From: Steinernema hermaphroditum
Lineage: Eukaryota; Nematoda; Chromadorea; Rhabditida; Steinernematidae
Assembly: GCA_030435675.1 (NCBI GenBank)
Contig: CM059621.1
Coordinates: 3,596,001-3,660,000 of the forward strand
Direction: 5' to 3'
DNA length: 64,000 nt
The notes under the pieces are model-generated. The model was not told the DNA's origin, made no database searches, and was given only the letters and a program-made list of their open reading frames with translations. A program made the translations under genes and the position numbers. Shown one piece after another: positions 22,950 through 34,590 of the stretch; position 1 is the stretch's first letter; each line of letters begins with the position of its first letter.

Positions 22950-23560
22950 GAGGAAGGAAAACAAGGGGTCGCTCCATAAAAGAAAAAGTGTTACGGCGTC
23001 GATGTAGAGCAAGACAATGACCTCTGTATGGTAGGGTTGCGAAAGCTTGCTACACTGGGAAATGATGCATCGGAATAAGATGCTCGACCACAACTTGTAC
23101 ATTGACCAGCTGCATCGTTTGAACCATGCAGTCCAACAGAAAAGCTCGAGTCATGGAGTAGAAGCCATCCTTCTGCATGACAGCACCTACCCGCAGCAAT
23201 TGTGAAAGTCGTCAATACCGCACTCGAAGAGCTGAAGTGGGAGATTCTTCCACATCCACCGTATTCTCCAGATTTAGCACCAACGGACTATCATCTGTTC
23301 GCTCGCTGTCAAACGATATGAGGGGTGTTTCATTCGAAAATTACGAAGTGCTCCAAACCTGGTGCTCCAAAGTGCTCAACGACTTCTTTGACTCCAGACC
23401 TGCCGATTTTTACAGAAAAGGAATCGGCAAACTGGTGGAACGGTGGGAGCAAGTCGTGGACAACAGCGGTCAACAAATTGTTGATTAATTTCGTTTCGAA
23501 AAAGTTCGTTTTTAACCGACAAAAAAAAACCGCTGGAACGTATTGGCCAACCCAATACTT
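22950..23560 (+). pseudogene. Mariner transposase relic, second subfamily
   Basis: In the plus strand I read NLYIDQLHRLNHAVQQKSS, AILLHDST, then ILPHPPYSPDLAPTDYHLF (the YSPDLAPSDYHLF motif with the third catalytic Asp) and a C-terminal segment ending GQQIVD. Frames shift at least three times, and LHDST replaces LHDNARPH. At 23546-23560 TTGGCCAACCCAATA looks like the right TIR of this mariner group. The SPDLAP form separates it from the SPDLNP elements elsewhere here. Confidence 0.8.
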
Positions 23561-23634
23561 CAAGAAACCATATTTCGAGATCTTGCACAGAGATTTGAAG
23601 ATCCTAGTTACAGACATTTCGCGTGAAAATGGAA

Positions 23635-24479
23635 CTAACAAGGGAACATCCCCAAGTGATAGTTGCAGATTGAAATGAAATGTGGTGCAACGGATAGAGG
23701 AGATCTTAGGAAGACGAGCGCACACAAAACGCGCTGCCCATATGCAGACTGGCTACCGTAAGCAGGCCCCCGAAATATGAAAAAGAACGGCAGTCGCGAC
23801 TAGTACGTTGAAATTTCCTCATTTTGACGTGTCTGCGTGGTCCAGCGGTAGTGCTCTGAGCCACCAGTCCCCCATAACGGTAACCAAGACACTATCCAGC
23901 TCGACCATACAAACAGTTGGTGCTCCGCCAACATCGCTGGCTATATTCATTTCTACGAACTTTAGAAAGGTATTCACGCGGACAAGTGTGTGTATTGGTC
24001 GGAACAGAACAGGTTCTGCCGCTATGATATCTATAAGGATAAACAGAGAAGGGAGGACGCGAAAGAATGAAAAACAGCGTCACCACAAAGATGAAATTTG
24101 GGTTAGCAGTGCCGATTCCTGCAAAGGATTCCAAACTAAAGCGTTGATAAACACCACGATATGTGGAAATATGTAGATTTGGTGAAAAGAAAAAAGGTAG
24201 AAAAAAAAGCAATTGGGGGTCGAACCCGTTGACTAAAAAACGTTGACTGGTGGCTCAGAGCACTACCCCTTGACCACGCAGGAACGTCACAGAAGAGAAA
24301 TTTCAACATACTAGTCGCGACTGCCGTTATTTTTCATATTTCGGGGGGCTGTTTATGGTAGCCAGTCTGCATATGGGTAGCGCGTTTTGTATGCGCTCGT
24401 CTTCCTAAGATCTCCTCTATCCGTTACACCACATTTCATTTCAATCTGCAACTACCACTTGGGGATGTTCCCTTGTAAG
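23635..24479. repeat. Palindromic element with about 235-bp inverted repeats and tRNA-like boxes
   Basis: The left arm (23635-23870) and right arm (24245-24479) are imperfect inverted copies; the outer ends read CTAACAAGGGAACATCCCC and its complement. The inner ends of the arms contain TGCGTGGTCCAGCGGTAGTG and its counterpart, which resemble a Pol III A box. Near the right arm, on the minus strand, GGGTTCGACCCC (B-box-like) and a T run follow. I could not fold a proper tRNA cloverleaf. No coding capacity recognised. Confidence 0.75.
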
Positions 24480-24973
24480 TGGGACTACGGGTCCCTACTA
24501 CATCAGTTCTTCTGGGAGCCAGATCACTTTGCCAGGAAAGACCGCTCACTCAAGTCACTTCTGAAAAAGATTCTTGTTCCGCGATTCTTGTTTTCGCGAT
24601 TTCCGCGAAAAAGATTCTTGTTCCGCGATGGTAAATGTTTCAGCGATGCTATGTTTCAACAACTAAGTATAGTTTGAAAGCACGTTCTTGTCAAGGGAAA
24701 CTTTATGGTTAAATCAATCAAGATAAAAAGATTACTCGCCTACATGCATCCGATAGTTTCGAAAAGAGAACCGAAAACGTTTCACCAACGAATCTAGATT
24801 GTTGACTGTTTTGTTGATGGCTTGTAACACCACGTTATAGATGATACACAGTGCAGTTCAGTTTTGCAACATGGAAGCATGTACTTTGTCCGATGCTGAT
24901 CTTTTAAGGTGGTGTTACCAGCCATCAACCAAGCAGACAAACCTAAACAATTTTGTATTGTGTTCGCCCACTC

Positions 24974-25463
24974 GGGTCTTTCGTTCGTGTTCCCAGCGAT
25001 CGGTCAGGTCGTTCACTCGCTCTCTCTCAGGCTGTCTGAGCCGACTGAGCTGGGTGAGCGGGCGTTCTGGGCCGTCGTTGGTGGCGCAGTGATTGTCCCG
25101 TTTCAATCCGTCGTGGCTGGCGTGGAACGTAAGCCGAATTATATCTCGCCAAGAAGACCGCCAGCAGCGCCCGACAACCCGCGCCAACCACTCAAGCCGA
25201 AGAATCGCTCCAACTTCGAAGTCTGCTCCACCAGCCGCTCCGTCGATGGGCCTCTGTTTCGTCCGCCGAGCTCCACCGTTCGCGCTACTTCCGGATAGAG
25301 CCCCGATTGCTGCTGCGGGGCTCGCACACATTGATGGGATAGTCGTCTTCAACTCCGACGACGTGCCCGGTGCCGAAAAAGAAGAGAAGCAGCGGCTACA
25401 GTGATCTGTGATTTCTTGCATGGTGACTGCCATAGATTCAAGAGCAAATGAAATGAAATGAAA
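24974..25463 (+). mobile_element. F2 SINE-like retroposon, full-length copy
   Basis: A GC-rich 490-bp block is flanked by the 12-bp direct repeat GTTCGCCCACTC at 24962-24973 and 25464-25475. It ends in an (AAATG)n tail, CAAATGAAATGAAATGAAA. The 5' part has CAGCGATCGGTCAGGTCGTT and CACTCGCTCTCTCTCAGG, which resembles the F1 5' end but is distinct. Fragments occur at about 11.9, 29.2-30.2, 38.1 and 51.9 kb. Open frames over it are not genes. Confidence 0.85.
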
Positions 25464-25794
25464 GTTCGCCCACTCTGTTCTTTGATGTAAAAGCTCATGA
25501 ACACTCCCTAACCCGGGTATCGGTTGCGTAACACGCCGAGCTTAGCAAGAAGATGAGGAAGAGGTGAATCACGTAGAATTTGTAATCTTGCGATTACCTA
25601 CTCTAAATAACAGTCACATTTGGAGTCGGCGACGTCTGGGGCCTAGGTATTTCGATGTTTTGTAGTTTTTGGACGCTTCGTAAGCGATTCCATGAAATAA
25701 CGACAAACAACGTATGTACCGGAACATTTATTTTATACTATAACAAATCGACAAAATTTCATGTACACCCCAGTAGATAATTTAGTCGTCGTTC

Positions 25795-26258
25795 CTACGG
25801 GCTATGTAGAACAGAGCATCGAGCTTGGCAGGCCTAAAGTCGTTAATTCATTTACAGTCACATTCTCGGACGCACCTCTAGACTACTGAACACATTGGGC
25901 GCTTTGTGCCTTACAGTAACACCATATATGATCGTGCATGTCATGATTTTACTGTCATATGTGTAGAATGGCTGCATGAAACCTCTAAAAAACAGAGTGT
26001 CCGGAATTTGCATCAGGCACTCCGAAGGAGGCCGAGGTTTAGAGGTGGCCGTTGTCGTGGATCGGCTCGCAAGCTCCACGGGTATCTTTTGCCTTTCTGG
26101 AACAGACTATCATGAATAAAGCTGCAAACAACAATCTCGTTACCTGCGTCTCCCTTCCTGGCAAACATGAAAGAAAATTTGTTCCAGTGACGAATACGGA
26201 CCTGAGATGGCATGCTGCAGACGCATACAACGACATACATGAAGATAACTACCCTCAT
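25795..26258 (-). CDS. Secreted Kunitz-like protein lacking the C2-C4 disulphide (copy 2)
   Basis: Three exons (26258-26144, 26096-25876, 25833-25795) with introns of 47 and 42 nt encode 124 residues. The signal peptide is MRVVIFMYVVVCVCS, followed by the basic segment VRIRHWNKFSFMF, a linker and CLMQIPDTLFFRGF, FYTYDSK, IIYGV, APNVF and ACQARC. The cysteine pattern is as in copy 1 except that the Cys directly after C6 is Ser and the last Cys is gone. Exon lengths and phases match copy 1; the last exon is exactly 39 nt in both. An upstream in-frame ATG would lengthen the N-terminus, but the chosen start puts the hydrophobic signal first. About 6.5 kb from copy 1 on the same strand, it is probably a duplicate. 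Confidence 0.83.
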
Positions 26259-26849
26259 GGTGGTCTGAAAAGCGTTGTCTTTTGGTTCCGGCACTGCTTG
26301 TAAGAGGCCTAGGGATTTCGGCTCAGTCACACGAAAATCCCTTTATCGCTGATCGAAAAACAATGGAGGAGGAGCCTCGAGCTATTCAATTTAAAATGCC
26401 ATGGAAATTTCGCTATTTGCTTCCTCATAGCAAATAGTAATAAAGCAACGTTGTACCTTCGAGATCTTTGTGCTTTGATTACTTACTGTTAACAGTAACT
26501 GCTAGAAAAACATGAAAGGATATTTCCCACAACTTCCGGGAACTTCTCCTATGTATGTATTGCTATGCATTCGCATTGAAAGTGCACCTTTTATACGGGA
26601 GAGAACGAGTCGTCACGAGCAGTAGCTTACGACCTTTTCTATCTCGGAGAGCACGGAAATATACATACTGTCTTCGCTGTTAAATATCGGATTCGGCTGC
26701 GTTCCAGCGAGAACTTACACAACTATGACGCGAAATGAACACATGAAAATGCGAAGAATACTAGATACTGATATATACGAGTGACTAGCACAGATGAGAC
26801 GAACCAGACTCATGGAAGCTAATGGAAGCAGCCGTATTGTTGTGTTCTT

Positions 26850-27290
26850 GGCACTGGCGGAGTCTTCTGGATCAACCTCCGATTTGCTGGCGATATAGCC
26901 ATCATTGTTAGTTCGGAAGCTAAGCTCTAAAAAAATGGTAAAGGAACTGAGCGGAGAATCACGAAGTTTGGGCTGCAGATCAACGAGGGTAAGACGAAAG
27001 TTATGGCATTCAACATTCGGCTCAACGATGTGAGTTTAAAATACGTTACAAGCTTTGTGTATTTAGGACAAGAGGTTCAAATGATCCTAAAGAGCAGAAT
27101 GGGAAGCGCTCGGCCACTGTTATAGCAGGCCAGTAAAAAAAACACATCAACGCGCATTAAGACAATAAGGCCATTTCAATGGAGTTCTGCAACCTGAGAA
27201 ACCGCGATGATGTGATGGGTAAGACGAATCACTAAGCTCGCTTATTGTATTAATACTTCGACCAGCAGACAGGTTTAATAATACAAAGTT
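26850..27290 (+). pseudogene. RTE reverse transcriptase relic
   Basis: The plus strand encodes LRFAGDIAIIVSS (active form LRFADDIALIA; the first catalytic Asp is Gly), then FGLQINEGKTKVMAFN and SFVYLGQEVQM. This is the order seen in the RTE at 12-14 kb. Stops and frameshifts interrupt it. It is an old and different RTE lineage. Ends not found. Confidence 0.8.
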
Positions 27291-27639
27291 CCTCAATACC
27301 CGTCTCGTCCGTTTCGATTATGGTAAGTATGTGTGTTACGCATGGCTGACATATCCGTTCACCATGTGTTTACGACCACGTTTTTAGACAGCACCCCCCG
27401 GCAGCTGAAATGACAAAATATGAAGACTTGGCAACTCTTACAAACATAAACCGTGGCTTTTTTGATAATGGTAGAGTAGTTTCCGGCCGAAAATTTAAGC
27501 CCATACTGGTTATGTGTCGTTAGGGAAACAATCGTGCATATGACCACAACCACAACCCTTTCACCATAAGCAAATCGATGCTGTTTGCCGCATTCAGTTC
27601 GAATTGTACTGTACAGTACGCGACATTGAGTGGCTCTGA

Positions 27640-27765
27640 GAAACAGAGATCTGTTGTTCTCCAGTCAAATGGTGAATACCTTGAAGTGAAATGGTTGAAA
27701 AAATACAAATAAACAATCATTACAAAAGAGTCCCATTTTCACTGCACTACCCGAATATAAAACTC
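27640..27765 (+). repeat. Right end of a mariner-type MITE (uninterrupted relative of the 45.2-46.4 kb element)
   Basis: This segment matches 45930-45976 joined directly to 46305-46356: CAGTCAAATGGTGAATACC, GAAGTGAAATGGTTGA, then the CATTACAAAAGAGTCCCATTTTC end. It shows what the other copy looked like before F1 inserted. The left end was not identified. Confidence 0.75.
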
Positions 27766-29200
27766 AAAATCCTATTCGATAAAAAGGACAAATACCAAAG
27801 AAGCTCTTGCAAGATTTGTCGAAACTAGGCACCAATGGTTGCCTATTGCCCTCCCTCGCAGATTAACTTGAATGGTTTCTATTCAAAGGTTTCCTTTTCG
27901 TCCGTTGCACGGGAGTTCGCGATGATGTCTTGCTATCAATCTAGGAAAGCAAAAACCACGTCATGGTTGAGACTATGAGGCCACATGCGAACCAGAGAAC
28001 TTCGCCAAAATAAAATGAGCTGTGGATCAAAGAATACTGCAAAATTGCGTAAATTTCCAAAACCGCATTCTAGAGCGAACCGCTCTTCTAGTCCTACAGT
28101 ATTCTAGATGTTTTTGAAATAAAAATAGAGCCACTTATTAGCAGAGTTCCGGCATGTATTCCTGAGAATTCACAGAAGCAATTAACTACAATTAGCGTTT
28201 CAGCGACGTTAACAGTGACGCATTATGACCGAGTTCGCAATATTCTATAGAAGAAAGGAAAGACCGTTACTTCCTTTCGAGGCTTTGCTGTGGCTTGTTG
28301 AATATGTGATCTCGCTTATGACGCAATTCTTATTTTTTACGGCCAGGGATGCCAGCTGGGCTGAGCAGAAGCCAACGAGCCAATCGGAACCGTGACCCGG
28401 CAACATACACCGAAATAATTGCAACCGTTCGTGAGAAACGGTACGGGGAGAGTGCAGACTCAGAGAGAAATGGGGTGACGAGGCAGAGGGCATCCTCTGG
28501 CCCAAGCCACCGCACATGACACGATTGTGAATTAGAGACCGTCTTTCGATGGTACACCACCAGAAGTAGAAGACATTCAAGGAGCCAGAATGCGTGGCAC
28601 AAAGAAGAAACATGGAGTTTTTAAAGGACAGAATGTATAAGGGTTCGCTCTTCACTGCAATATTATTTTTGAATGAGTAACACTAAACACAAATGACCGA
28701 TATGTTATTTCTAATTTCCGTTATCAGTGCATTACATGTTTACATGTGGGATACCAAGATCATTCGGAATAATATTTCCTGTGCGGAAATATTAGAGCGC
28801 ATAAACATGGTTCTGCATCCTGTTTCTGATTGGTCAGCCCCCTCCAGATACTAAACGACACTTTCAATTCCACGAATTCCATTTCATCATTGGTCGTAAG
28901 CGGACGTCGTTGCGTCGCATTACCGTATGCGCCAGTAAGTGGAGGAAATTTGATTTACGTAATGACCGGCGGACTGTGCGCATGACCAAGATCTGCAAGG
29001 TTATTATCTCTAAATGCTAAAGCTGACGCGAATTGAATAACAGGACTTTGAACAATCTCTGACCACTAAGATTCCATGCCAAATGGCTGTCAATTTTGGT
29101 TACAAAAATGGGTGCACTAGGAGAATACATGTTACGGTTTCTATCCATATTCTTGGCTAAGTGCCTTCGACTTGAATAGTGCTGTAAAATTGTATGACAT
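27766..29200. other. Intergenic, no recognised gene
   Basis: A minus-strand open frame at 28245-28655 lacks recognisable domains. I see no element ends. Confidence 0.4.
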
Positions 29201-30250
29201 CCAATGCTTGGTCCATCTGTTCGTTGGTGTTTGTTTGCTTTCGTCTGTCCAATGACAGCAGCCCCCAGCGTAGTCTAGCCACGTTGGATTGTTATCAATT
29301 TTGTGACCTCGGTCTTTTGTACCTAAAACTGCGCGCCTCAGTCGAATATCTCTCAGATACAGTTTTCGGTCGCTCAGCAACAGCGAACGGACGACCCGAC
29401 TAATCGTCTCCGACGATTATTTACTGTATTTAGTTTAGTTTATCTTTTCCCAAAATCAACGGCATTACGCTGTGCAAGCCCTCTGATAAGAACAACAGGC
29501 GAATAATCACATTTTAGTCGGTCACCTTCTGGTCAGCGGCGTAGGGCACAACATCGGAGATCCCGTTAGTGGTTACGTGCAGTGTAGAGACGAGGAGCGG
29601 ATTTCGAAAGTTACGCAGACGACGGAGCACAGAGAACGGAGAGGAGTCCCAAGTTGGCAGCGCAGACTTCGGCATTTTGGAACATGCCACGGTGGCTTCG
29701 GTGGGCAGCGCCAGCGAAGATGGAGGAGTACAGCGGGCGAAGTGGGAACCATGATCCCGCTAGTAGTGCTGACTTCGCAATTTCAGCTAGATTTCGGCTT
29801 ATCCGGCGGTAGTGACAATCTTCTTCGCAAGATGGTGGAAATACGGCTCCTTAGTGTTCCAGGCCTCTGACGATTATTACAAATTATACGAGTTTCTTTC
29901 CCCTATCAAATATATACACAGAAATCACATTGTTTACCACGTATTGGCTGGTCTTCTTCTAGCACAGGGCACGGCATCAGATTAGAACGAGGCGATCCCA
30001 TCAGTATGCGCAAGTATCAAAGAGGCGGAGACGGGCGCTCCGGAGACGGTGGAGCACAGCGAGGTCATCTTCAGCTCGAGTAGCGACGTGGACGTCGGAG
30101 TTGAAGAGCATTTTCGTCGGCTTCCGCGGGTAGTACGAACGAAGACGGACTTCCGGGCGAAACGAGTTGGTGGAGTAGTTTCTTGGCAGGACGTTGGAAC
30201 TACGGCTCCCTGGTGTTCCACTGATGATTATTGTAGTATGAAAATAAATT
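29200..30250 (-). repeat. Cluster of degraded F2-type repeats
   Basis: Several GC-rich segments related to F2 lie here: CGGTCGCTCAGCAACAGCG and CGGACGACCCGACTAATCG near 29365-29405, and CTTGGCAGGACGTTGGAACTA with CGGCTCCCTGGTGTTCCA near 30183-30220. The latter recurs near 51851-51890. A weaker relative is near 29830-29865. Copies are partial and overlapping, with no clean TSDs. Confidence 0.6.
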
Positions 30251-30419
30251 GACGCCTCTCACATGATACCGTCATGGTAAAATTACGGGTATCAAGTCGA
30301 TAGTACGGGTATCAATACAGGGTGTACCATAAATACTGTAAGTCGAAAAACTGCTTATAACTTTGCATCGATGGCAAGAAAATGAAATGAATTTGTAAGC
30401 ACATGAAAGAGCAGGAAAT

Positions 30420-32760
30420 TCTGTACAACATATTTTGATTGTGTCCGAAATGCTCTACTTGACACTTTATTGGAGGCGTTCAGACGCTTCCAGAAATTCT
30501 TCAGGATTGTCGCGGTGACTTTTGGCGTAATTTGCCTTCTAAACGGTCTTGAGGGCGTAATTCAGGGAATCCGCTCTAGCGTAGCTCATAGCGCAGACTT
30601 TTTACTCTACAGTGCGTCCAGTAATGATACGTCCACCTCTTTTTTCTCGCATATCTCGCGATTAACGAACTTTGACAAACTGTAACATCCACCATTTGAA
30701 AGAGCAGCCAAAATAACGGTACTTAGCATAGAACGTTCGGAGTTCGGTGTTGGAGGTTGGTGAAAAAAATATGGTTTTTTTAAAAATAGGCCCAGATTGC
30801 TGTCCAGAAATGATACGTCCACCCAACGAATAATTCGCTGTTTTCTGTTTTTTGCGTTCGTTTTGCTTCAGGTTCACTGTTATTCATAATTCTACGGCGT
30901 TCCAGGGTTGTTTCTCAAATGATAGGCCGTTCCACTTGCTTAACAGAGATCGAAAAAGAGCATATTGTAGTCCTCCATGCCGAATACCTATCTAGCCGTC
31001 AAACTGCGTAAATTTTCTTCGCAAACAGCTTCCAAACCACGCAAAACACCGTTATCTGCATCGAGAATTGCATAAGTGCACAAGTGAGATCATTTAAGCG
31101 TTTATGGGCATCACTTGCCCTTCAAAACTTAGAACCCCAACTTGACCTGTTTTCTTGCCCGGGTCCTGGAACGATCCGGAATACGGTATTTTCGGCCTTT
31201 TTCATCGCTATCACGTTTTAGAGCGTATGCGAAAACCCTCCATATGTTTTATTCCATGAAAAATGATGTATCTTTCAACGTATTTCACGATATGCCACGT
31301 ACCATGGAATTTACAATGGAAAAAGGCAGTTTTTCATGGGATTTTTCAAGATCCACAAATATTTTGAAAAGTACTCCATTTTGCAAGGAATAAAACATAT
31401 GGAGGGTTTTCGCATACGCTCTAAAACGTGATAGCGATGAAAAAGGCCGAAAATACCGTATTCCGGATCGTTCCAGGACCCGGGCAAGAAAACAGGTCAA
31501 GTTGGGGTTCTAAGTTTTGAAGGGCAAGTGATGCCCATAAACGCTTAAATGATCTCACTTGTGCACTTATGCAATTCTCGACGCAGATAACGGTGTTTTG
31601 CGTGGTTTGGAAGCTGTTTGCGAAGAAAATTTACGCAGTTTGACGGCTAGATAGGTATTCGGCATGGAGGACTACAATATGCTCTTTTTCGATCTCTGTT
31701 AAGCAAGTGGAACGGCCTATCATTTGAGAAACAACCCTGGAACGCCGTAGAATTATGAATAACAGTGAACCTGAAGCAAAACGAACGCAAAAAACAGAAA
31801 ACAGCGAATTATTCGTTGGGTGGACGTATCATTTCTGGACAGCAATCTGGGCCTATTTTTAAAAAAACCATATTTTTTTCACCAACCTCCAACACCGAAC
31901 TCCGAACGTTCTATGCTAAGTACCGTTATTTTGGCTGCTCTTTCAAATGGTGGATGTTACAGTTTGTCAAAGTTCGTTAATCGCTAGATATGCGAGAAAA
32001 AAGAGGTGGACGTATCATTACTGGACGCACTGTATGACCGACTAAAGAGCGAAGTCGAGAGAGTTGAAAACCTGGGAGTGCGGTGGCCAAACATCCTCCC
32101 ACCAAACCCAACATCCTTCGTTTTTCTCGTTGGCTGTGACAAGGCAAGGGTGTCCCTGGCTCCATTGGAAGGCGCCTAGTCCTGCTGAAACGTGTATGCG
32201 GTGTTGTGGGGTAGATCTACGACCCAGGATTTTACCACGCCGTTCGGAACCAGTTTCCGGTAGTTCTTGCCAGTGCAGGTCAGCTTTTTCCCATTGACTT
32301 CGAAAAATACGAGCTCCAGGCTCCCAGATTCAAAAACTCCGGCCCTACCCATGATGGATTGTGGGGAATGGATTTTTTCGACAGTTACGGAGCGGGGCGA
32401 GCCTTTCGGAAGACGTTTACGGTGATCCCAGGTGCTTCGCAGCGGTTCTACGGTGACAATCCTTTCATCCAAAAACAAGATGCCCTGGAGGCTCCCGCCG
32501 CGGACTTGTGTCTTCATCTTCCAGTACTTCTTTAGTCTTGCGGTCTTCATTCGAACACCGAGGAACTGTCTGTATGTTGTCTTGTAGGAGTCGAGTCCCT
32601 GATCATCTTCCACTAATTTCCTGAGCGATCACTCAATGACTCAGTACTCTTTTGGCAGGTTTCTCATGGATTTCTCATAGATTCTGCTTGATCTTCTTCC
32701 GGAAGGCCTTTCTGGTCCTTGGTGTTCTGTCTGTTCTCGGTCGTTTAGTCATTTGGCGAA
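30420..32760 (-). pseudogene. Mariner transposase, frameshifted and split
   Basis: Order on the minus strand: a region with TKRPRTDRTPRTRKAF, then TQVRGGSLQGILFLDERI (compare ILFSDEKIF of the 49-kb copy, first catalytic Asp kept as LDER), RLPKGSPRSVTVEK, LELVFFEVNGKK, GVVKSWVVDLPHNTAYTFQQD (second Asp) and then stops. The palindrome at 30610-32032 cuts the downstream part. The C-terminal segment beyond it has FRTQSKYVVQNFL, as in the 49-kb copy. Many stops; inactive. Confidence 0.85.
30610..32032. repeat. Near-perfect 1.42-kb palindrome (foldback element), TA-flanked
   Basis: Arms 30610-31255 and 31387-32032 are both exactly 646 bp, with no length difference and only two mismatches that I could find, around a 131-bp spacer. 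The ends read CAGTGCGTCCAGTAATGATA, and TA stands at 30608-30609 and 32033-32034, so it behaves like a Tc1/mariner-type non-autonomous element. Open frames in the two arms encode the same 71 residues, which only reflects the palindrome. No transposase is recognised. Confidence 0.95.
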
Positions 32761-33071
32761 ATCTGTATCCCACCTGTCTCTTTGAAGTGTTTTATAATCC
32801 GCTAGACTTGAAAAAATTGGAATTTCATTAACTTTTCAATCTTCATAATCGGCATTCGACGCTCGTAATCGGCGACGGTAGCAAAAAGGTTCACTTTGAG
32901 ATACCTTTTTATCTGATGGGAACAGGTTAAAGTACCGGGAACTCTTACTCTTCTAGATCAAAAAAGGACGACAAACACGAATATAACAACAGAAGTGGTA
33001 TAAAAAGGCAAAAATCAAGAGATAAATTGAGAAAAGCTTGTCGACTTACAGTATTTATGGTACACCCTGTA

Positions 33072-34180
33072 GTTCGCCTGGTGGCCGACGTTGGCTGTCA
33101 CCCATCTGATAAGAGCTTGGGCACTTTCTGATCGAATTGCTGCTGAAATTTTCTGCGAAGACATTTATCCAGCTATCAGTTCCTGAGCCGCAAATGTTGC
33201 AGTACTTTAGTTTGCCTTGTTTCTCAAACTCCCAGCTCCTACCAGTTGCGTGCTTACTAGTCCTGCCATTGGAGTGTTTTACTTGCGGTTGGCTGGCCCC
33301 ACTTTGACTCCGATCATTTGATCACTCGAGAACACAGGCAAATGGTATCACAAGTGACATTTCGGCTGATAAGCGGTGACCGCGCATAGTTGCTACTCTC
33401 GGTAGGTGTGCAGAGCAGAGTGGTGACCTCTTCGTGACCTAGCGGCAACGTGACCTATCCTTTGTGTTTGCTTTGTGCTAAGACGTGAAGAGGCTAGTAA
33501 GATTTAGCTGGCTGAAGCTTGCGAGTGAATAATAGCAGGGATAGGTGGATTAGTGATCGGCGTCTATCCTTAAAGTGGAAGTGATGAATATGTGTTGAAA
33601 CCGGGTCCCACCAGTTGCATGATAATCAGTTGTGGTTTCGCCTCCGAACTGGACTTTACCCGTGTACAGTGAATGAGCGCTCTTCACGCGATAAGGCATC
33701 AAACCGTATTTCCAAAACGGCACGTTCAGTAGTGGAGCAAGCTTTAGCTGTTTAACGTATTCTAGTATTTCCTCAAGTTTTTTCAACAATCGCCACAAGG
33801 AAGGCAGGAGAAAACGTAAAGGAAAAACCGTCGCATAATGAGGAATGAAGGCACTGCAGCTTCACTTTTGATTTTTAAATACATGCTTAGTTTATACCAA
33901 GTGGCGTCAAATGGTGATTACCGAGTAACAGACACCTAAGTTATGATTCAGCGCCTAAGTATTATGATTCAACGCTGGCGCATGAGATTTAGGCCTTCAC
34001 TTACTTGTGTAGAGCAGTACGTTTTTAAGGGATCTTCTTTGTTGTTAGACTTGTTAATGTTTCTTAATTTGATTCCGGGGTCATTATAGAATGATACTAA
34101 TATCGGCGTCCTACCACGCACGGATATAGCCGTTCTTTTATATAGGTTTGCTATGACATACTCGTGAACTGGACCATTGA
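33072..34180. other. Intergenic, no recognised feature
   Basis: Short open frame at 33550-33798 (-) without recognisable domain. No repeat ends identified. Confidence 0.4.
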
Positions 34181-34269
34181 TTTAATGCCGTGTTGAAGCT
34201 CTAAAGGCGAAATAGCCGTGCGAGCAGCAAAATACCAGCAGATCACCGGTGGTAGATACTCGAAAGGCC

Positions 34270-34590
34270 GGAAATGAAGGAAATGAATTTTGTGCAGTAT
34301 GATACGCCTCCAGGAGAACACAACTTCCCTGGGGAGTACGCGTACTTATCTTTCTGTGCAGTTTCAAACCGTGAAAAATAATAAAAGAGAAGTAGCAACG
34401 AAGGAGACGCCCGTGGTACATCGATACATCGGCACGTAATATCGTGCGCGATTTGAAACTGCATAGAAAGATGAGTACGCGTACTCCCCGGGGAAGTCGT
34501 GACAGGACCCTTATGGCAATAATCCTGTTATTGTTCTCCTGAAGGCCTATCATACTGCACAAATTTCATTTCAATGGGCGTGGGACACTT
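34270..34590. repeat. Palindromic MITE-like element
   Basis: GAAATGAATTTTGTGCAGTA followed by AGGAGAACA and GGGGAGTACGCGTACT on the left is answered by the inverted series AGTACGCGTACTCCCC, TGTTCTCCTGAAGGCC and CATACTGCACAAATTTC on the right. The right arm has a short insertion. Beyond the right arm CCCTTGTAAGTGAGA (near 34601) resembles the end of the 23635-24479 element, so the two may share a family. Confidence 0.7.

Larger units (their letters stand above)
30318..33069 (-). mobile_element. Mariner-family element interrupted by a palindromic element
   Basis: TA-flanked (30316-30317 and 33070-33071) with TIRs CAGGGTGTACCATAAATACT, matching over 29 bp at the two ends. Without the nested 1,423-bp palindrome and its duplicated TA it is about 1.33 kb, nearly the same as its relative at 49185-50509, which lies in the opposite orientation. 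The minus strand carries the decayed transposase: the start of the coding region near 32760, the catalytic-core region at 32176-32613, and the C-terminus beyond the insertion near 30420-30600. Confidence 0.92.

Noticed and set aside
24213..24285. Possible tRNA gene on the minus strand
   Set aside because: A-box-like and B-box-like motifs are present, but acceptor and anticodon stems do not pair, so no functional tRNA is called.
24909..25433. Overlapping long open frames on both strands near 25 kb
   Set aside because: They coincide with the F2 retroposon; GC-rich composition produces open frames in many registers.
28245..28655. 136-residue minus-strand frame, considered as a retrotransposon C-terminus
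   Set aside because: No alignment to the RTE C-terminal region or any other domain could be made.
30662..31980. Two identical 71-residue open frames on opposite strands, suggesting a duplicated gene
   Set aside because: They are the same sequence in the two arms of a palindromic element, with no recognised domain.
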